From Cymodocea nodosa (taxonomy: Eukaryota > Streptophyta > Magnoliopsida > Alismatales > Cymodoceaceae), in the NCBI GenBank assembly GCA_036874045.1, contig CM072340.1:1875001-1939000 (forward strand): a stretch of 64,000 nucleotides of DNA, given 5' to 3'. Positions 61,701 through 64,000 of the stretch are shown here, piece by piece (the stretch's first letter is position 1; each line of letters starts with the position of its first letter). The notes beneath the pieces are model-generated. The model was not told the DNA's origin and did no database searches. It worked only from the letters and a program-made list of their open reading frames with translations. Both the position numbers and the translations under genes were made by a program.

Positions 61701-63874
61701 GGAATCACCATTGAGAATCTATCCCTAAACTTGTGAAGCAAGTTCCAGGGTTAATCTAGGCAAATACATTACAATAGCAAGATCATGATATTGGTGAATA
61801 GTCACACATCAAAAGTGATGGGCTAATAAAGCTTGAGTTCTTCAAATAGGGAGCATAATCTGGCAAAATGCTCTTAAATAGATTGACTACCCATGTGCAA
61901 GGTGTAAATCTACTCGTAAATGTTATATACATGTGTTATATTCTTCTCATGACCATACCTTTGTTTTAAAATATCCTAAATTTTCTTGGCTAAATGCAAC
62001 ATCATTATTCCATAAGCAACATTGGATTTCATATTGTTCTCCAACCAATTAACTACATCATTGGCATACTAATCTTCGTAATTGTTGTCCTTGATGTTTG
62101 GAGGTGGTTGAGTGAGGTGTTCAACATTCCATTGAGCAACAACGAAGGTGTGAAAACTTTTGAATCGTAGCAAGTAATTTCACCCATTTAACTTCTTAGA
62201 GGTTCCAACAAGAAGTAGAACTGCCAACTTTTTGCCAACCATGTGTAAAAAGAAAAACATACTTGTCAAGTGTGTAGCAATGGCAACCAAAGAGGAAAAA
62301 CAACACTCCATAGAAGGAGAGTAGGTGCTAATCATTGGTCACTTGTAGGAGAGGTTGTTTGGAGGACATGTACCAACAAAAAGAGGTGTAATAGTAGGAC
62401 TATGAAACAGTGGGCAATGGCAGACAATTGAACATAGGGCAGAGAAACACCAAAAACAACACTAACAGTGAGTTGTAGTAGAAAAGATGACTCTTAAGTA
62501 GAGCCACAAACACCATCATAAAGCTAGGGGTGGCAACAAGACACAATACAATCCAAAAAAGGGCCATAGAGGTCACACAACCTTCACAAGATACAGAGGC
62601 AAAACTCTTAAGTAGCATCTAGGCGAGCAAATGAGAAGGGGAGGAGCAAACAACCTTCCAAAGCTTTGCAAACAAACAAAGAGGTAGAAAAGGAGAGGAC
62701 TGGCTAACAAACTCGAGCAAAAGAGAGGATGGAGGGGCAACAGAAGTCTGATAGTCGACGGTTATGAAAAAAAACCTTAAAATATCTGATGCATTGACAC
62801 CACATGATTAATGTTGTGATTTGGGAAAATGATAAGATTAACTCCATTAGTAGAGGTTACAAGCTATATATATGTTGGTATAAATGGGTCCTTGATAACT
62901 AGATACCCATTTACCCATATACATGGATAATACATAAATATATAAACCTTCTCTTTAATAATTAACATTTTTCCATTGCAAGCCTTCTTGGCAGTTCTTG
63001 TTTCATTTTAATATGCTTTTCAAGACATGCACTGTGGTGCTTCATGCTAGGAGTCCTAATGAATAAAATTGATCAAAAATAAGTCTAAGAAAGGAAGAGC
63101 CACTAGAATCTTCTGCTCTATCCTATGCTCATTGACAGTGCACCATCAAATCCATCTTCAAATTGAATAGCAACTCCACAGAACTTTCAGATAATCACAT
63201 ATGTAGGAGAGACAATCATTAAAGAAACAACTCATTTATGTCCCAAGTTATCTAAAAAGAATGCATAGGTGAAAACTATAATCATATGAATCAATGAGAG
63301 TCCAAGTCAACATGAATGTTCAGATTTACATAAACAAAAAATCCCAAAAACTATTATTTCATTTAACAAGGCATTGAAACCAATACAAAATAATATTATT
63401 TTTGGAGCACTCTTTCAAGTTTTTCTTTTCAATGAAATTGCTAAATGAAACACAAGAAGAGCAGGTAGAACAAATACTTGTTGAAATCTTCTGACACGTG
63501 TAAGACCTGTCAATGCACCACTTAGTTCATTTCGATGCAAAACTCCAAAATCAGCCATCCGAAGAGGCAACTCTGGGGGAGCCAGCATTAAAAATACAAA
63601 AAGAAAAATCAGGATGCTTGAATGGAATGTTGGAGAAATAGAATTAGAACTTCAAAGAACAATGAACTCTCTAATACCACAGCAAAAGTCAAGCAGCAGT
63701 TATCAACCATAATAGCAAATATGCAACAAAATGAATACCAACAACAATAACAGCCACAGAATTTATCAATGAATACACAAAACTATTACCTCTATATGAT
63801 CGCACTCTATGGTCAAACATCAAACAATGTCCAGGACAATTCATTGGCTTCAATCCGAATTGTTGATTCTCAAT
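52799..63874 (-). CDS. Threonyl-tRNA synthetase, C-terminal ten exons (5' part outside window)
   Basis: Exons on the minus strand, all phase-consistent: 63790-63874, 63478-63572, 60841-60873, 59951-60037, 59422-59514, 59256-59348, 57703-57924, 57470-57541, 53195-53266 and 52799-52894 (stop TAG). It attaches threonine to tRNA(Thr). Visible motifs are [14 protein letters not shown] with a zinc-ligand Cys, class II motif 2 ([20 protein letters not shown] ... FQQDDAHIF) with a zinc-ligand His, and motif 3 ([20 protein letters not shown]) with the third ligand. The anticodon-binding domain follows ([57 protein letters not shown]). The N-terminal editing and targeting regions are not in the window, so cytosolic versus organellar use cannot be told. 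Introns of 4.2 and 2.6 kb carry transposon fossils. Confidence 0.95.
53510..54700 (-). mobile_element. LINE fragment, reverse transcriptase C-terminal part, in a ThrRS intron
   Basis: On the minus strand one reads, in changing frames, IDLEK (near 54390), [10 protein letters not shown], the [11 protein letters not shown] region, [15 protein letters not shown] near 54030, and the tail with [14 protein letters not shown]. This is the same LINE family as the RAD51 intron copies, here sense to the host gene. Heavily decayed. Confidence 0.7.
54836..55480. repeat. Degenerate ATCCAAAT/ATTCGAAT-word repeat in a ThrRS intron
   Basis: Short words such as ATCCAAAT, ATCCATTC, ATTCGAAT and TTGGATAA recur many times without a fixed period. 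It looks like an old decayed satellite or low-complexity stretch. Confidence 0.4.
61470..62960 (-). mobile_element. Ty1/copia fragment: LTR edge, primer site remnant, gag (fossil)
   Basis: On the minus strand a copia-type gag is readable in pieces: [20 protein letters not shown] and [20 protein letters not shown] (62080-61940), then a [15 protein letters not shown] knuckle near 61500. A primer-site-like stretch resembling TGGTATCAGAGC lies at about 62785-62810, with a TATATATA-bearing LTR-like sequence to its right. It sits in a ThrRS intron in the sense direction. Broken, with several breaks; pol is not seen. Confidence 0.55.
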
Positions 63875-64000
63875 CTGCAAATATTGTGAAGGTCCATTCA
63901 AATATCTAAATTTTAGCAAAATTCAACAAATATCATTAATGAGAAATAATAAAAAAATCAATGCAAGAGAGATACAATGAAGATGCTCGTCAATAAGATA

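Noticed and set aside
1-64000. tRNA and rRNA genes
   Set aside because: I looked for cloverleaf-type boxes and rRNA signatures by eye and found none convincing; the tRNA-like matches are primer-binding sites of retroelements.

Overview
The window is nuclear DNA of a flowering plant. All the recognisable genes are intron-bearing plant families: RBR ubiquitin ligase, remorin, RAD51, pectin methylesterase, ATL RING-H2 protein and threonyl-tRNA synthetase. The repeats are plant Athila-type Ty3/gypsy, Ty1/copia and RTE/L1-like LINE sequences. The pectinesterase and ATL exons are GC-rich inside very AT-rich surroundings. That split is usual in monocots and hints at one, but I cannot name a species. 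All gene models were read from splice sites, phase and family similarity, without transcripts.

Layout. 1-1.2 kb: last exons of an unrecognised plus-strand gene. 3.3-5.9 kb: a two-exon RBR E3 ligase (plus). 6.4-7.0 kb: a LINE endonuclease fossil. 7.6-29.4 kb: a retroelement graveyard made of an old Athila-type element (7.6-10.6 kb), an LTR-like block (10.6-12.6 kb), degraded internal sequence, and three LTR copies of one younger family (A 14.8-17.0, B 19.2-21.1, C 28.0-29.4 kb). Between them lie gag, integrase and an extra ORF region, all on the minus strand. An F-box gene copy sits between gag and the 3' end of this complex and is split by LTR B.

31.3-33.9 kb: remorin (minus, 5 exons). 35.3-41.0 kb: RAD51 (minus, 9 exons, 341 aa), with two LINE fossils in its introns and one GC-AG intron. 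42.5-44.4 kb: type I pectin methylesterase (minus, 2 exons, 581 aa). 49.5-50.3 kb: single-exon ATL RING-H2 ligase (minus, 273 aa). 52.8 kb to the right edge: threonyl-tRNA synthetase (minus, ten 3' exons; the 5' part lies beyond the window), with a LINE and a copia fossil in its introns.

The host genes have no evident common pathway; they are ordinary neighbours on a plant chromosome. The most unusual material is in 14.8-29.4 kb: a retroelement-embedded F-box gene, LTRs whose U3 carries 138-bp tandem repeats each with a CACGTG box, and many copies of a perfect hairpin motif (arms TAACTCAACG / CGTTGAGTTA) at the junctions between element parts.
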